Assembly: GCA_003278125.1 (NCBI GenBank)
Contig: QCGX01000004.1
Span: forward strand, 1-64,000
Direction of reading: 5' to 3'
DNA length: 64,000 bases
Origin: Pelagibacteraceae bacterium AG-390-C22
Lineage (GTDB): Bacteria > Pseudomonadota > Alphaproteobacteria > Pelagibacterales > Pelagibacteraceae
This document shows, piece by piece, positions 52,761-61,553 of the stretch. A program made the position numbers and the translations under genes. The notes under the pieces are model-generated. The model was not told the origin of the DNA. It made no database searches and worked only from the letters and a program-made list of their open reading frames with translations. Each line of letters starts with the position of its first letter. The first letter of the stretch is position 1.

Positions 52761-55037
52761 TCAATATTCAATTACGTCTGAAGAATATGCTGCAACAGAA
52801 GCTAAGTTTAAAATATCAGATGTGCTTGATCTTAATGGAGCAACTTCAATAGGTAATCCAAGTCCAATTAAAAGAGGGCCTATTAATTTTGCTCCTCCAT
52901 ATTCTTTCATCAATTTAGTTGAAATAGCTGCACTATGTAGTGCTGGCATAATTAAAATGTTAGCCTTACCTACAATTTTAGAGAAAGGATAAACCTCTTG
53001 ATACATTGGGTTTAATGCCACATCAGGCTGCATTTCTCCATCAAAATCAAAATCTACCTTTTCTTTTTTTAATATCTCAATAGCGTCTCTTACATGTTTT
53101 GTATTTTTTGATATTGGCTTACCGAAAGTAGAGTGAGAAAGAAAAGCAACCTTAGGATCAAATCCAAACAATCTAGCAACACGCACACAAGATTTAGATA
53201 CATTTGCTAGTCTTTCTGCCGAAGGAAAATCTTTTACGTTTGTATCAGCCACTAGTACGGTTTTTCCCTTAGAATTAATCATTGTCATACCAAAAATTTC
53301 TTCACCAGGTCTAGGATCAACAACCTTTCTTAATTTTTCTATTGAAGCAGTATAATGTCTAATATTACCAGTTACCATTGCATCTGCATCTTTACATGCA
53401 ATCATGGAGGCTCCCCATGCAATACGATCATTTCTTACCAATCGGTCTACATCTCTTTCCAATTGACCTTCTCTTTGCAGTCTTTTGTATAGATGCTTAA
53501 CGTATTTTTGTCTTTTTTCTTTATCAGTTGAATTAACTATTTCTATCTTGTGATTTTCATCTAAACCAATTTTTTTCAACTGTTCTTTAATTCTTTTTTC
53601 AGCTCCTATCAATATTGGTGTTCCAAGTTTATTTTTCCCAAATTCAATTGCTGCCTTCAGCATGTTTTCATCTTCACCTTCAGCAAATATGACTTTTTTT
53701 GGATTTTTTCTTACTTTTGCATTGATACCTTGCATAATTGACATTGATGGATCTAATCGGTTTGTTAATTCATCTTTATAACTATCAAAGTCTTTAATTT
53801 TTTTTCTCGCTACTCCACTTTTAATAGCAGCTTTAGCTACAGCAGAAGGAATCACGCTTATTAATCTTGGATCAAATGTAGAAGGTATAATATAATTTTT
53901 TCCATATTTCGGTCTGTCTCCGCCGTACGCAGATACAACTTCGTCCGGAACATCTTCTCTTGCCAACAAGGCAATTGCTTTTGCAGCAGCAACTTTCATT
54001 TCTTCATTAATTTCTCTAGCTCTTACATCTAGAGCTCCTCTAAATATATAAGGAAAACCAATTAAGTTATTTACCTGATTTGGATAATCAGATCTGCCAG
54101 TTGCTATTATCGCATCAGATCTGACATCCTCTATAATTTCTGGTTTAATTTCAGGATCAGGATTAGCACATGCAAATATTATTGGATTTTTTGCCATGGA
54201 TTTTACCATGTCTTTAGATACTACATCTTTTGCAGATAAGCCTAAAAACACGTCAGCATTTTTCATAGCTTCCTCCAAAGTTCTTAACTTGGTGCTAACT
54301 GCAAATGCTGATTTAAATTGATCCAAATTTTTTCTACCTTTATAAATTACACCTTTACTGTCACACATAATAATGTTTTCACTTTTTACGCCAGAACTTT
54401 TAAATAAATTTGTACATGCTTGCGCAGACGCTCCTGCTCCATTAATAACAACTTTAACATTGTTGATTTTTTTTTTGGAAACGTCTAAGGCATTAATTAA
54501 AGCAGCTGTGGTAATAATTGCAGTACCATGTTGATCATCGTGAAAAATAGGTATATCTAAAACTTCTTTTAGTTTTTGTTCAATAATAAAACAATCAGGC
54601 GCAGCAATATCTTCAAGATTAATCCCTCCAAATGTGCCACTTATATTTTTAATTGTTTCAATTATAGAGTTGGTATTATTGCTATTAACTTCTATATCAA
54701 TCGAGTCTATGTCTGCAAATCTTTTAAACAATACAGATTTGCCTTCCATTACTGGTTTTGATGCAAGTGAACCAAGGTTGCCAAGACCCAATATTGCTGA
54801 ACCATTACTAATAACAGCGACCAGATTTCCTTTACTAGTGTAGTCATAAACAGAATTAGGATTTTTAGCTATTTCTTTAACGGGAGCCGCAACACCAGGA
54901 GAATATGCTAAAGATAAATCTCTTTTTGTTGTTAAGGGCTTAGAAGAATTTATCTCAATTTTGCCTGACTTTCCTTTTATATGAAAATCAAGTGCTTCTT
55001 TATCAGAATAATGGTCGATTTTGGATTTTTTTGTCAT
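52761..55037 (-). CDS. maeB: NADP-type malic enzyme with phosphotransacetylase-like domain
   Basis: 758 residues, the normal length for this fusion. The malic enzyme half (1-~425) shows LAYSPGVAAPV, IDIEVNSNN, PIFHDDQHGTAI (metal and catalytic Asp) and the nucleotide-binding VINGAGASAQA. The C-terminal ~325 residues are a Pta-like domain (KKVIFAEGEDENMLKAAIEF) that is regulatory rather than catalytic in studied MaeB proteins. It decarboxylates malate to pyruvate, linking the TCA cycle with acetyl-CoA supply. It is divergent from murJ by 76 bp. Confidence 0.96.
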   Translation of the reverse strand: MTKKSKIDHYSDKEALDFHIKGKSGKIEINSSKPLTTKRDLSLAYSPGVAAPVKEIAKNPNSVYDYTSKGNLVAVISNGSAILGLGNLGSLASKPVMEGKSVLFKRFADIDSIDIEVNSNNTNSIIETIKNISGTFGGINLEDIAAPDCFIIEQKLKEVLDIPIFHDDQHGTAIITTAALINALDVSKKKINNVKVVINGAGASAQACTNLFKSSGVKSENIIMCDSKGVIYKGRKNLDQFKSAFAVSTKLRTLEEAMKNADVFLGLSAKDVVSKDMVKSMAKNPIIFACANPDPEIKPEIIEDVRSDAIIATGRSDYPNQVNNLIGFPYIFRGALDVRAREINEEMKVAAAKAIALLAREDVPDEVVSAYGGDRPKYGKNYIIPSTFDPRLISVIPSAVAKAAIKSGVARKKIKDFDSYKDELTNRLDPSMSIMQGINAKVRKNPKKVIFAEGEDENMLKAAIEFGKNKLGTPILIGAEKRIKEQLKKIGLDENHKIEIVNSTDKEKRQKYVKHLYKRLQREGQLERDVDRLVRNDRIAWGASMIACKDADAMVTGNIRHYTASIEKLRKVVDPRPGEEIFGMTMINSKGKTVLVADTNVKDFPSAERLANVSKSCVRVARLFGFDPKVAFLSHSTFGKPISKNTKHVRDAIEILKKEKVDFDFDGEMQPDVALNPMYQEVYPFSKIVGKANILIMPALHSAAISTKLMKEYGGAKLIGPLLIGLGLPIEVAPLRSSTSDILNLASVAAYSSDVIEY

Positions 55038-55113
55038 TTAAATTATGAGCATTTAATATAACTTATAATATTGCATTATTTATTTATTATTTGTGGCTTA
55101 ATTTAGAACTTAT

Positions 55114-56640
55114 ATGAACTTGTTATCTTCAACATATGTTTTTAGTTTTTTTACCTTATTAAGCAGAGTTTTAGGCTACCTTAGAGATATATTAATTGCA
55201 ATATTTTTAGGAGCATCAATTTTTGCCGATGCTTTTTTTGTTGCTTTTAGACTTCCAAATACATTTAGGCGCTTATTTGCAGAAGGGACATTTAATGCAG
55301 CTTTTATACCCAGTTATGTCTCAGAAAAAACTAAAAGTCAAAAAAGAGGAAAAAAATTTGCTGACGAGAGTTTAAGTATATTAATTCTTATTCTTTTTTT
55401 TATAGTTCTGCTGGTAGAGATATTTACACCTTATTTAGTTTATTTAATTGCGCCAGGCTTCTTGGAAAATACTGAAAAATTTAATCTTGCAATAGAGTTT
55501 ACTAGAATAACATTTCCTTTTTTATTGTTTGTAAGCATTTCATCTTTTTTTTCAGGGATTTTGAATTCTAATAATAAATTTGCTGCAGCAGCTGCAGCGC
55601 CGATTATACTTAATGTTATTCTGATATTAAGTTTATTAACTTCTTACTTTTTTGGTTTAAATTTTGCTAAACAATTATCTTATGGAGTTACTTTGGCTGG
55701 AATAATCCAACTAATATTTTTAATATTTGTCACAAAAAAATATTATAGACCATCTATTGAATTCAAAACTAAATTAAGCAGTAAAGTAAAATTTTTTTTT
55801 AAAAAACTTTTACCTAGCATACTTTCTTCTGGAGTTATGCAGATAAATATTTTGGTTGGTACAATTATAGCTTCTTTCGAAGCTAGCGCAGTATCATATC
55901 TATATTATGCGGATCGGATTTATCAGATTAACCTAGCTATAGCAGGTATTGCAGTAGGAACTGTTTCCTTGCCAGTTTTGTCTAAAGCTTTTAAACAAAA
56001 AAATTTTTTGAAAATTTCAAATATTCAGAGTAGATCAATAGAGCTTTCCCTTTTATTATCAATACCAGCCAGTTTGGGTTTAATCATAGCTTCCAAAGAG
56101 ATTGTAAATGCTTTATTTGGATATGGGTCTTTTACTATTGAAAATATTAATATGACGGCTTCTGCCTTAAAATATTTTGGCTATGGTATCCCAGCATTTG
56201 CTTTGATTAAGATTTTATCCAATTTCTTTTTTGCTAGAAACAATACCAAAACACCATTTTATATTTCAACTTTAATTGTTTTATTAAATATTTTGATAAG
56301 CATTACCTTCTTTAATAAAGTAGGTTTTATTATAATTCCTATTGCTACGTCTATTTCTGCTTGGGTTGGAGTGATAGCTTATGTATATCTACTAAATGAG
56401 AAGAATTTTTTATTACTAAAAAATTATTTACCCCGAAACATCTTAAAAATAATTTTAAGTACAGTTTTTATGTCTTTTCTTTTGATTTTTGCATTAGATC
56501 ATTATGCAGATTATTTAGACTACAATTATAAATATAAATCAGTTTATTTATTGATAATTGTTGGTTTTGTTGGCAGTATTTATTTGGTATCTTGTTATCT
56601 AACTGGAATTTTAAAAACAAAAAATTTTAAAACAAATTAA
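55114..56640 (+). CDS. murJ: Lipid II flippase MurJ
   Basis: 508-residue polytopic membrane protein of the MOP/MVF family with about 14 helices. The N-terminal signature LLSRVLGYLRDILIAIFLGAS and FRLPNTFRRLFAEGTFNAAFIPSY contains the conserved Arg residues of the central cavity. It flips lipid II for peptidoglycan synthesis. It precedes trpS by 1 bp and nfuA next, an order conserved in alphaproteobacteria. Confidence 0.97.
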   Translation: MNLLSSTYVFSFFTLLSRVLGYLRDILIAIFLGASIFADAFFVAFRLPNTFRRLFAEGTFNAAFIPSYVSEKTKSQKRGKKFADESLSILILILFFIVLLVEIFTPYLVYLIAPGFLENTEKFNLAIEFTRITFPFLLFVSISSFFSGILNSNNKFAAAAAAPIILNVILILSLLTSYFFGLNFAKQLSYGVTLAGIIQLIFLIFVTKKYYRPSIEFKTKLSSKVKFFFKKLLPSILSSGVMQINILVGTIIASFEASAVSYLYYADRIYQINLAIAGIAVGTVSLPVLSKAFKQKNFLKISNIQSRSIELSLLLSIPASLGLIIASKEIVNALFGYGSFTIENINMTASALKYFGYGIPAFALIKILSNFFFARNNTKTPFYISTLIVLLNILISITFFNKVGFIIIPIATSISAWVGVIAYVYLLNEKNFLLLKNYLPRNILKIILSTVFMSFLLIFALDHYADYLDYNYKYKSVYLLIIVGFVGSIYLVSCYLTGILKTKNFKTN

Positions 56641-56641
56641 T

Positions 56642-57646
56642 ATGAGTGAAAAAAAACTAGTATTTTCAGGTGTTCAGCCCACTGGAAACTTGCATCTAGG
56701 AAATTATCTTGGAGCATTGAAGAATTTTGTATCATTACAAAAAAATATGGATTGTATTTATTGTGTTGTTGACTTGCATGCAATAACTACTTTTCAAAAT
56801 CCGAAAGAGTTAAAAAACAATATTTTAGAGACTACCGCAAGTTTTTTGGCGACAGGGCTTGATCCAAACAAAAGCATAATTTTTAATCAATCTTCTGTTT
56901 CTGCTCACTCAGAATTAGCTTGGATTTTTAATTGTGTATCAAGAGTTGGTTGGTTAAATAGAATGACTCAATTCAAAGATAAAGCAGGATCAGACAAAGA
57001 AAAAGCTAGTGTAGGACTTTATATCTATCCAAACTTAATGGCTGCTGACATATTGTTATATAAAGCTACTCATGTTCCTGTTGGAGCTGATCAAAAACAG
57101 CATTTAGAATTGTCAAGAGATATTGCCCAAAAATTTAATAATGATTTTAACTGCAAAGGTTTTTTCCCCTTACCAGAACCTCTTATTCTTAAAAATATTT
57201 CAAGAGTAATGAGTTTAAGAGATGGAACAAAAAAAATGAGTAAATCTGAAGAATCAGACTACTCAAGGATTAATCTTAAAGATAGCGCAGATGAAATTGT
57301 AAAAAAAATTAAAAAAGCTAAATCTGACTCAGAGTCCATTCCAGATAACTTGAAATCTTTAGAAAAAAAACCAGAGGCACTAAATCTTTTGAACATATAT
57401 TCAGAGGTATCTAAGATTAATTTAGAGAAAGCATTAAAAGAAATGGCGGGAAAAGAATATTCATTCATTAAGAGTAAACTGGCAGATCTTTTAGTAAGCG
57501 AAATTTCTCCAGTTGGTAAAGAAATAAATAAATTAATGAATGACAAGGCATATTTACTTCAGATATTGAAAAAAGGCACTGAAAAAGCCTCTATTAAAGC
57601 TGAGGAGAACCTTAAAAATGTACGTGAAAAAGTCGGCTTGATATAA
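56642..57646 (+). CDS. trpS: Tryptophanyl-tRNA synthetase
   Basis: 334-residue class I synthetase. The HIGH motif is HLGN (18-21) in PTGNLHLGNYLGAL, the substrate region is YPNLMAADILLYKATHVPVGADQKQHLEL, and KMSKS is at 198-202. Length is normal. It sits between murJ and the Nfu gene in what looks like one transcription unit. Confidence 0.98.
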   Translation: MSEKKLVFSGVQPTGNLHLGNYLGALKNFVSLQKNMDCIYCVVDLHAITTFQNPKELKNNILETTASFLATGLDPNKSIIFNQSSVSAHSELAWIFNCVSRVGWLNRMTQFKDKAGSDKEKASVGLYIYPNLMAADILLYKATHVPVGADQKQHLELSRDIAQKFNNDFNCKGFFPLPEPLILKNISRVMSLRDGTKKMSKSEESDYSRINLKDSADEIVKKIKKAKSDSESIPDNLKSLEKKPEALNLLNIYSEVSKINLEKALKEMAGKEYSFIKSKLADLLVSEISPVGKEINKLMNDKAYLLQILKKGTEKASIKAEENLKNVREKVGLI

Positions 57647-57660
57647 TATACAATATTTCA

Positions 57661-58209
57661 ATGATCCAAACAGAATCAACACCAAATCCAGAGTCTTTAA
57701 AGTTCTTGTCTGAAAAAATAATTTCAACGATTGGAACGGAAGAATTTCAAAAAAATCAAATTGATAAAGTGACAAATCCTTTTATTAAAGAACTGCTGGG
57801 CTTTAAAGGAGTAGAATTAGTTTTGCTTTCAAAGAATTTTTTATCTGTAAAAAAAACAAAAGAAACTTCTTGGAATGAACTAAAACCAATGGTTATTTCT
57901 CATTTGAACCATTACTTTGAAAATAACAAAGAGCCTATTTTAAAAGAAGAACAAAAGGATACAAAAAACAATAATGAAATTGATGAGACGGTTAAAAAAA
58001 TAATTGATGTATTAGATACTAAAATTAGACCCGCTGTAGCTAGAGATGGAGGTGACATAAAATTTAAATCCTTTGAAAAAGGAGTTGTAAAAGTTGAGCT
58101 TCAAGGGAGTTGCTCGGGCTGCCCAAGCTCTTTAATGACTTTGAAACAAGGAGTTCAAAATCTTTTAAAACATTATGTTAAAGAAGTAAATTCTGTAGAA
58201 GCAAACTAA
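57661..58209 (+). CDS. Iron-sulfur carrier NfuA (Nfu_N plus NifU domain)
   Basis: 182 residues. The N-terminal Nfu_N domain begins MIQTESTPNPESLKFL, and a hydrophilic linker sits near residues 90-115. The C-terminal NifU-like domain has RPAVARDGGDIKF and the cluster-binding CxxC in QGSCSGCPSSLMTLK. It binds a 4Fe-4S cluster between two monomers and passes it to target enzymes such as the radical-SAM protein MiaB, which is also encoded in this window. The next gene begins 1 bp after its stop. Confidence 0.95.
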   Translation: MIQTESTPNPESLKFLSEKIISTIGTEEFQKNQIDKVTNPFIKELLGFKGVELVLLSKNFLSVKKTKETSWNELKPMVISHLNHYFENNKEPILKEEQKDTKNNNEIDETVKKIIDVLDTKIRPAVARDGGDIKFKSFEKGVVKVELQGSCSGCPSSLMTLKQGVQNLLKHYVKEVNSVEAN

Positions 58210-58210
58210 A

Positions 58211-59704
58211 ATGAAAAAAAAATTAACTTACAGAGATAAATTATTAGAATTAGCAAAAATTTATAATGTAAAAGAAATTCAAGAATATATCCGAAACAGA
58301 AAAAACTTAACTTCTGGTCAAATAGAATTAATTTTAAGAAAAAATAAGATTATTATTCCAAAAGACTTTCAAACAAATTTTTTCAAAGAGAATTTTACTA
58401 AACCATTAAATAAGATATCTAGACGAATAGATGATATTAAAGAAGACAGTTCTAGAACAGCCAACAGAGTATCAAGAAAAATAACTTATTTTAAAGAAGA
58501 TAGCTCAAGATCATTTTATAGGTTTATTATAAATTCATGGAGGTCTGTTGGCCATGTAGGTCTTGGTTTTCTGAATGTTTTTCCACAAGTTGGAAGAGCA
58601 ATTTATGATTTTGCAGGAAAAACTTTAACAAATTTATTTCATGGAATTTATGATCAGCAAATAAACAAAAATAAAGCTAGTAAAGTTATAGTAGTGTTCT
58701 TTGTAATAGTTGGCGCTATTACTATTATAGTTTCTGGGGTTACAACATTTAATAATTTAGATAATTCTAACAAAAAACAAATAGTTAAAAAAGAAGAGAA
58801 AATAAAGAAACCAGAAGTAAAAATAAAAAAAGAGGTAAAAAAACCCAAACTTAAGGCTGAGCCAGAAAAGAAAGCAAAAAAAGAAATAAAAAAGAAAGAA
58901 AAGGTTACTGAATTAATTTTACCTGATTTAAATCTAAAAACTGAAACAGTTTTAAATTTATTCGAAGATGTAGAATATGATTTAAATACAGTTAGATATG
59001 AAAAAAAAGTAAAACCAATTTATTTTACTCAATTTCCTAAGGATTTGGATGAAATTCAAAGTGTTAAGCTAAAAAAAGAAACTTTTATTAAAATCGTTCT
59101 TCCGCTAATTGTTGCTGAAAATGAAAAGATATTAGATGACAGATTTAAATTAAAAGATATTACTTCTAAGAAAATAACTACAGACCAAGAGAAACAATGG
59201 CTACGGCAAAAATTTTTAGAGTACAAAGTAAAAAAAGGTAATGTAGAGGAATTAAAGATTAGAATGGATATAATTCCAGTATCTATTGCTCTTGCACAAG
59301 CCGCTAAAGAAAGTGGCTGGGGCACGTCTCGTTTTGCTTTAGAAGGAAATGCAATATTTGGTCAATGGACTTGGAATGGAAAGGGTATTGAACCATTATT
59401 AAAAGATAAATCTAAAAATCATAAAATTTTAAGATTTCCAATTTTAAGAGCTTCGGTTAAGGCTTATAAAAATAACTTAAATACTCACAAAAGTTATATA
59501 AAATTCAGAGAAAAAAGAGAAAATTTAAGAAGTAAAAATAAAAAAATTAATGGTCTAGAGCTGTCAAAAACATTGGGAAATTACGCTGAGACCGGAAGTG
59601 AGTATACTAAAATTTTGGCACAAATTATTACACAGAACAGATTAATGGATTTTGAACCAGTAACATTATCTAACTCAGTACCAAGACAAGAATTAAACTT
59701 ATAA
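58211..59704 (+). CDS. Membrane-anchored glucosaminidase-like (Bax family) protein
   Basis: 497 residues. A cytoplasmic N-terminal part contains an 18-residue tandem repeat (70-105, KEDSSR twice). One membrane helix lies at about 158-178, followed by a Lys/Glu/Pro-rich periplasmic stretch (about 188-235). The C-terminal domain resembles Bax/endo-beta-N-acetylglucosaminidase: SIALAQAAKESGWGTSRFALEGNAIFGQW, with the likely catalytic Glu367, then YAETGSEYTKIL. It probably cuts peptidoglycan from an inner-membrane anchor. The N-terminal repeat region is not part of any family I know. Confidence 0.82.
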   Translation: MKKKLTYRDKLLELAKIYNVKEIQEYIRNRKNLTSGQIELILRKNKIIIPKDFQTNFFKENFTKPLNKISRRIDDIKEDSSRTANRVSRKITYFKEDSSRSFYRFIINSWRSVGHVGLGFLNVFPQVGRAIYDFAGKTLTNLFHGIYDQQINKNKASKVIVVFFVIVGAITIIVSGVTTFNNLDNSNKKQIVKKEEKIKKPEVKIKKEVKKPKLKAEPEKKAKKEIKKKEKVTELILPDLNLKTETVLNLFEDVEYDLNTVRYEKKVKPIYFTQFPKDLDEIQSVKLKKETFIKIVLPLIVAENEKILDDRFKLKDITSKKITTDQEKQWLRQKFLEYKVKKGNVEELKIRMDIIPVSIALAQAAKESGWGTSRFALEGNAIFGQWTWNGKGIEPLLKDKSKNHKILRFPILRASVKAYKNNLNTHKSYIKFREKRENLRSKNKKINGLELSKTLGNYAETGSEYTKILAQIITQNRLMDFEPVTLSNSVPRQELNL

Positions 59705-59707
59705 CAA

Positions 59708-60763
59708 TTATTTTTCAGCAATTACAAATTGAATTCCCAGCCAACGCCAAAAACCAGCATCTTCCTTTAGAGAACAATTAATTCGTCCACGTTCTCCAAT
59801 AAATTTTTCACTAATCTTTATTTCTAAAGTATTTTTTTCAAGAAAAGAGATATTAGAATTTCTCCATTTTTGACCCTCATTAGAAAAACATGTAATTTTT
59901 TCAAGATTATCTATATTTTCTTTGAAAATAATTTTAACGTTTGGCGGGTTGTTAGATTGCAATAAATATTTATCCTCAGGAGAAATTTTTTTATATTTGA
60001 GTGGCAATGTTTTCATTAAAGTTTTAAATCTAGTTAACTCTCCGTACTTTTCATTTATTGGAAATCTCGGCAGTTCCCATAAATCTTTTGTTTCATCTAT
60101 TACACCTGAATGTTGACCAAATGCATAACTAAAGCCAAGATCTTTAATAATATTTTTGAATTCTAAACTATATTCACCGAATGGATAAGAAAAGAATGCT
60201 GAATTTGTTCCAAGTTTTTCATTAAAAATTTCTATAGACTTTAAAATATCATTTTTAATCAATTCTGGACTTTCATCCACTAGGTACTCATGAGAGTGAC
60301 TATGATTTCCAATTTCCACATGATCAGTATTATGTAATTCTAGAATCTGATCCCAGTTCATATAATTAAAGGAACCCACTTCTCTAGTATTCACAAATAA
60401 AATAAAAGGTATTTTCCTTTTTTTTAAAATTGGCCATGCGTTTTTGTAGAATGATATTAGTCCATCATCTATTGTTAATAAAATTTTTCTTTCTTTTTTA
60501 TTTTGGGTGAGATTTTCTTCAAAGTTTTTTGGATCAATAAACTGTATGTTCTCATTTTCAATTATTTTTAGTTGTTCTTTAAATATTTCTAATTGGATAT
60601 TCGTTGATGGGTATTTGCTTTCGTTAAATCTATGATACATAATTGCTATTAAACCGTAGTCATCAAAATCTTTAGCAAATAAAGTGTAATATGATTTGTT
60701 TTGAGGAAATAAAAAAATTATAAATATAAATATGATAAAAGATTTTTTAATAATAAATTGCAC
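59708..60763 (-). CDS. Polysaccharide deacetylase family protein
   Basis: 351 residues from GTG 60761-60763, which places a signal sequence (KKSFIIFIFIIFLFP) at the N-terminus; ATG 60797-60799 would add 12 residues. The NodB-type deacetylase motifs are ILLTIDDGLISFYKNAWPIL (Asp-Asp), EIGNHSHSHEYL (metal His residues) and FSYPFGEYS. IAIMYHRF near residue 40 is typical of PgaB-like members. A C-terminal beta domain of ~110 residues follows. The substrate is unknown. The 5' end overlaps the divergent TsaB-like gene. Confidence 0.86.
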   Translation of the reverse strand: MQFIIKKSFIIFIFIIFLFPQNKSYYTLFAKDFDDYGLIAIMYHRFNESKYPSTNIQLEIFKEQLKIIENENIQFIDPKNFEENLTQNKKERKILLTIDDGLISFYKNAWPILKKRKIPFILFVNTREVGSFNYMNWDQILELHNTDHVEIGNHSHSHEYLVDESPELIKNDILKSIEIFNEKLGTNSAFFSYPFGEYSLEFKNIIKDLGFSYAFGQHSGVIDETKDLWELPRFPINEKYGELTRFKTLMKTLPLKYKKISPEDKYLLQSNNPPNVKIIFKENIDNLEKITCFSNEGQKWRNSNISFLEKNTLEIKISEKFIGERGRINCSLKEDAGFWRWLGIQFVIAEK

Positions 60764-61115
60764 AGGCAAAAATGACAAAATTGGTTTAAAAATAAACAAT
60801 AATTTTTTTATTCATGATTTTCAAACAAAAATTAAAAACAATGAAATATTAGTTTCAACCATATTAAATTTAACCAATAAGCACAAAGCAAATATTGATA
60901 AACATTTTACAGTTCTTGTAAATAAAGGTCCAGGTAGCTTTTCAACTATACGAGTAGCTTTGGCAGTGGCAAAAGGAATTAAAATATCTAATAATGTAGA
61001 GATATTTGGGTTTAAGGATGAAGATTTACCTCAATTTAACCTTGAAAATATTGAAGTTTTAATTAATAAAAAGTTAATAGAAAAAAAATTGATAAAACCG
61101 TTATATTTAAGTTAA
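60732..61115 (+). CDS. Short TsaB-like protein
   Basis: 127 residues. The motif LVNKGPGSFSTIRVALAVAKGI matches the most conserved part of TsaB (family: GPGSFTGLRxGxxxAkGl). The N-terminal NCTGKNDKIGLKINNNFF matches the first strands (family: iDTS...). TsaB, normally ~230 residues, scaffolds TsaD and TsaE to make t6A37 in tRNA; here the second lobe is almost absent. A rimI gene, often between tsaB and fur in related bacteria, is missing. Whether this short form works is unknown. The start overlaps the opposed deacetylase by at least 32 bp. Confidence 0.75.
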   Translation: MIKDFLIINCTGKNDKIGLKINNNFFIHDFQTKIKNNEILVSTILNLTNKHKANIDKHFTVLVNKGPGSFSTIRVALAVAKGIKISNNVEIFGFKDEDLPQFNLENIEVLINKKLIEKKLIKPLYLS

Positions 61116-61126
61116 ATTAATAAAAT

Positions 61127-61552
61127 ATGAATGCCATTGAAGAGAAATGTAAATTAAAAGGAGTTAGGCTTACTGATCAAAGAAAGATTATAGCTCAGGT
61201 TATGTCCGACTCTAAACAGAAGTATGGCACAAAGGATCACCCAGATGTTGATGAATTGCATAAAAGAGTTACAGAAGTTGATGATAAGATTAGTATCGCA
61301 ACAGTTTATAGAACAGTAAAATTATTTGAAGAATCAGGAATTGTTGAGAAACACGATTTTAAAGGTGGAAAAGCTCGATATGAACAATCGCCAGATGAAC
61401 ATCACGATCATTTAATAGATATTAATAGCGGAGAGATAATAGAATTTGTAGATAAAGATATAGAAAAACTTCAAGATCAAGTTGCAAAAAAACTAGGTTA
61501 TAAGCTAGTTGATCACAAATTAGAACTTTACGGTACAAAAATAAAAAAATAA
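61127..61552 (+). CDS. Fur-family metal-responsive regulator
   Basis: 141 residues. The winged-helix half shows GVRLTDQRKIIAQVM, HPDVDELHKRV and ISIATVYRTVKLFEESGIV, the classical Fur recognition helix. The dimerisation half has HHDHLIDINSGEIIEF with metal-ligand His residues, but the C-terminal CxxC zinc motifs of E. coli Fur are absent. This suits alphaproteobacterial Fur/Mur/Irr members; which metal or haem it senses cannot be read from the sequence. It is followed 1 bp later by miaB. Confidence 0.93.
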   Translation: MNAIEEKCKLKGVRLTDQRKIIAQVMSDSKQKYGTKDHPDVDELHKRVTEVDDKISIATVYRTVKLFEESGIVEKHDFKGGKARYEQSPDEHHDHLIDINSGEIIEFVDKDIEKLQDQVAKKLGYKLVDHKLELYGTKIKK

Positions 61553-61553
61553 A

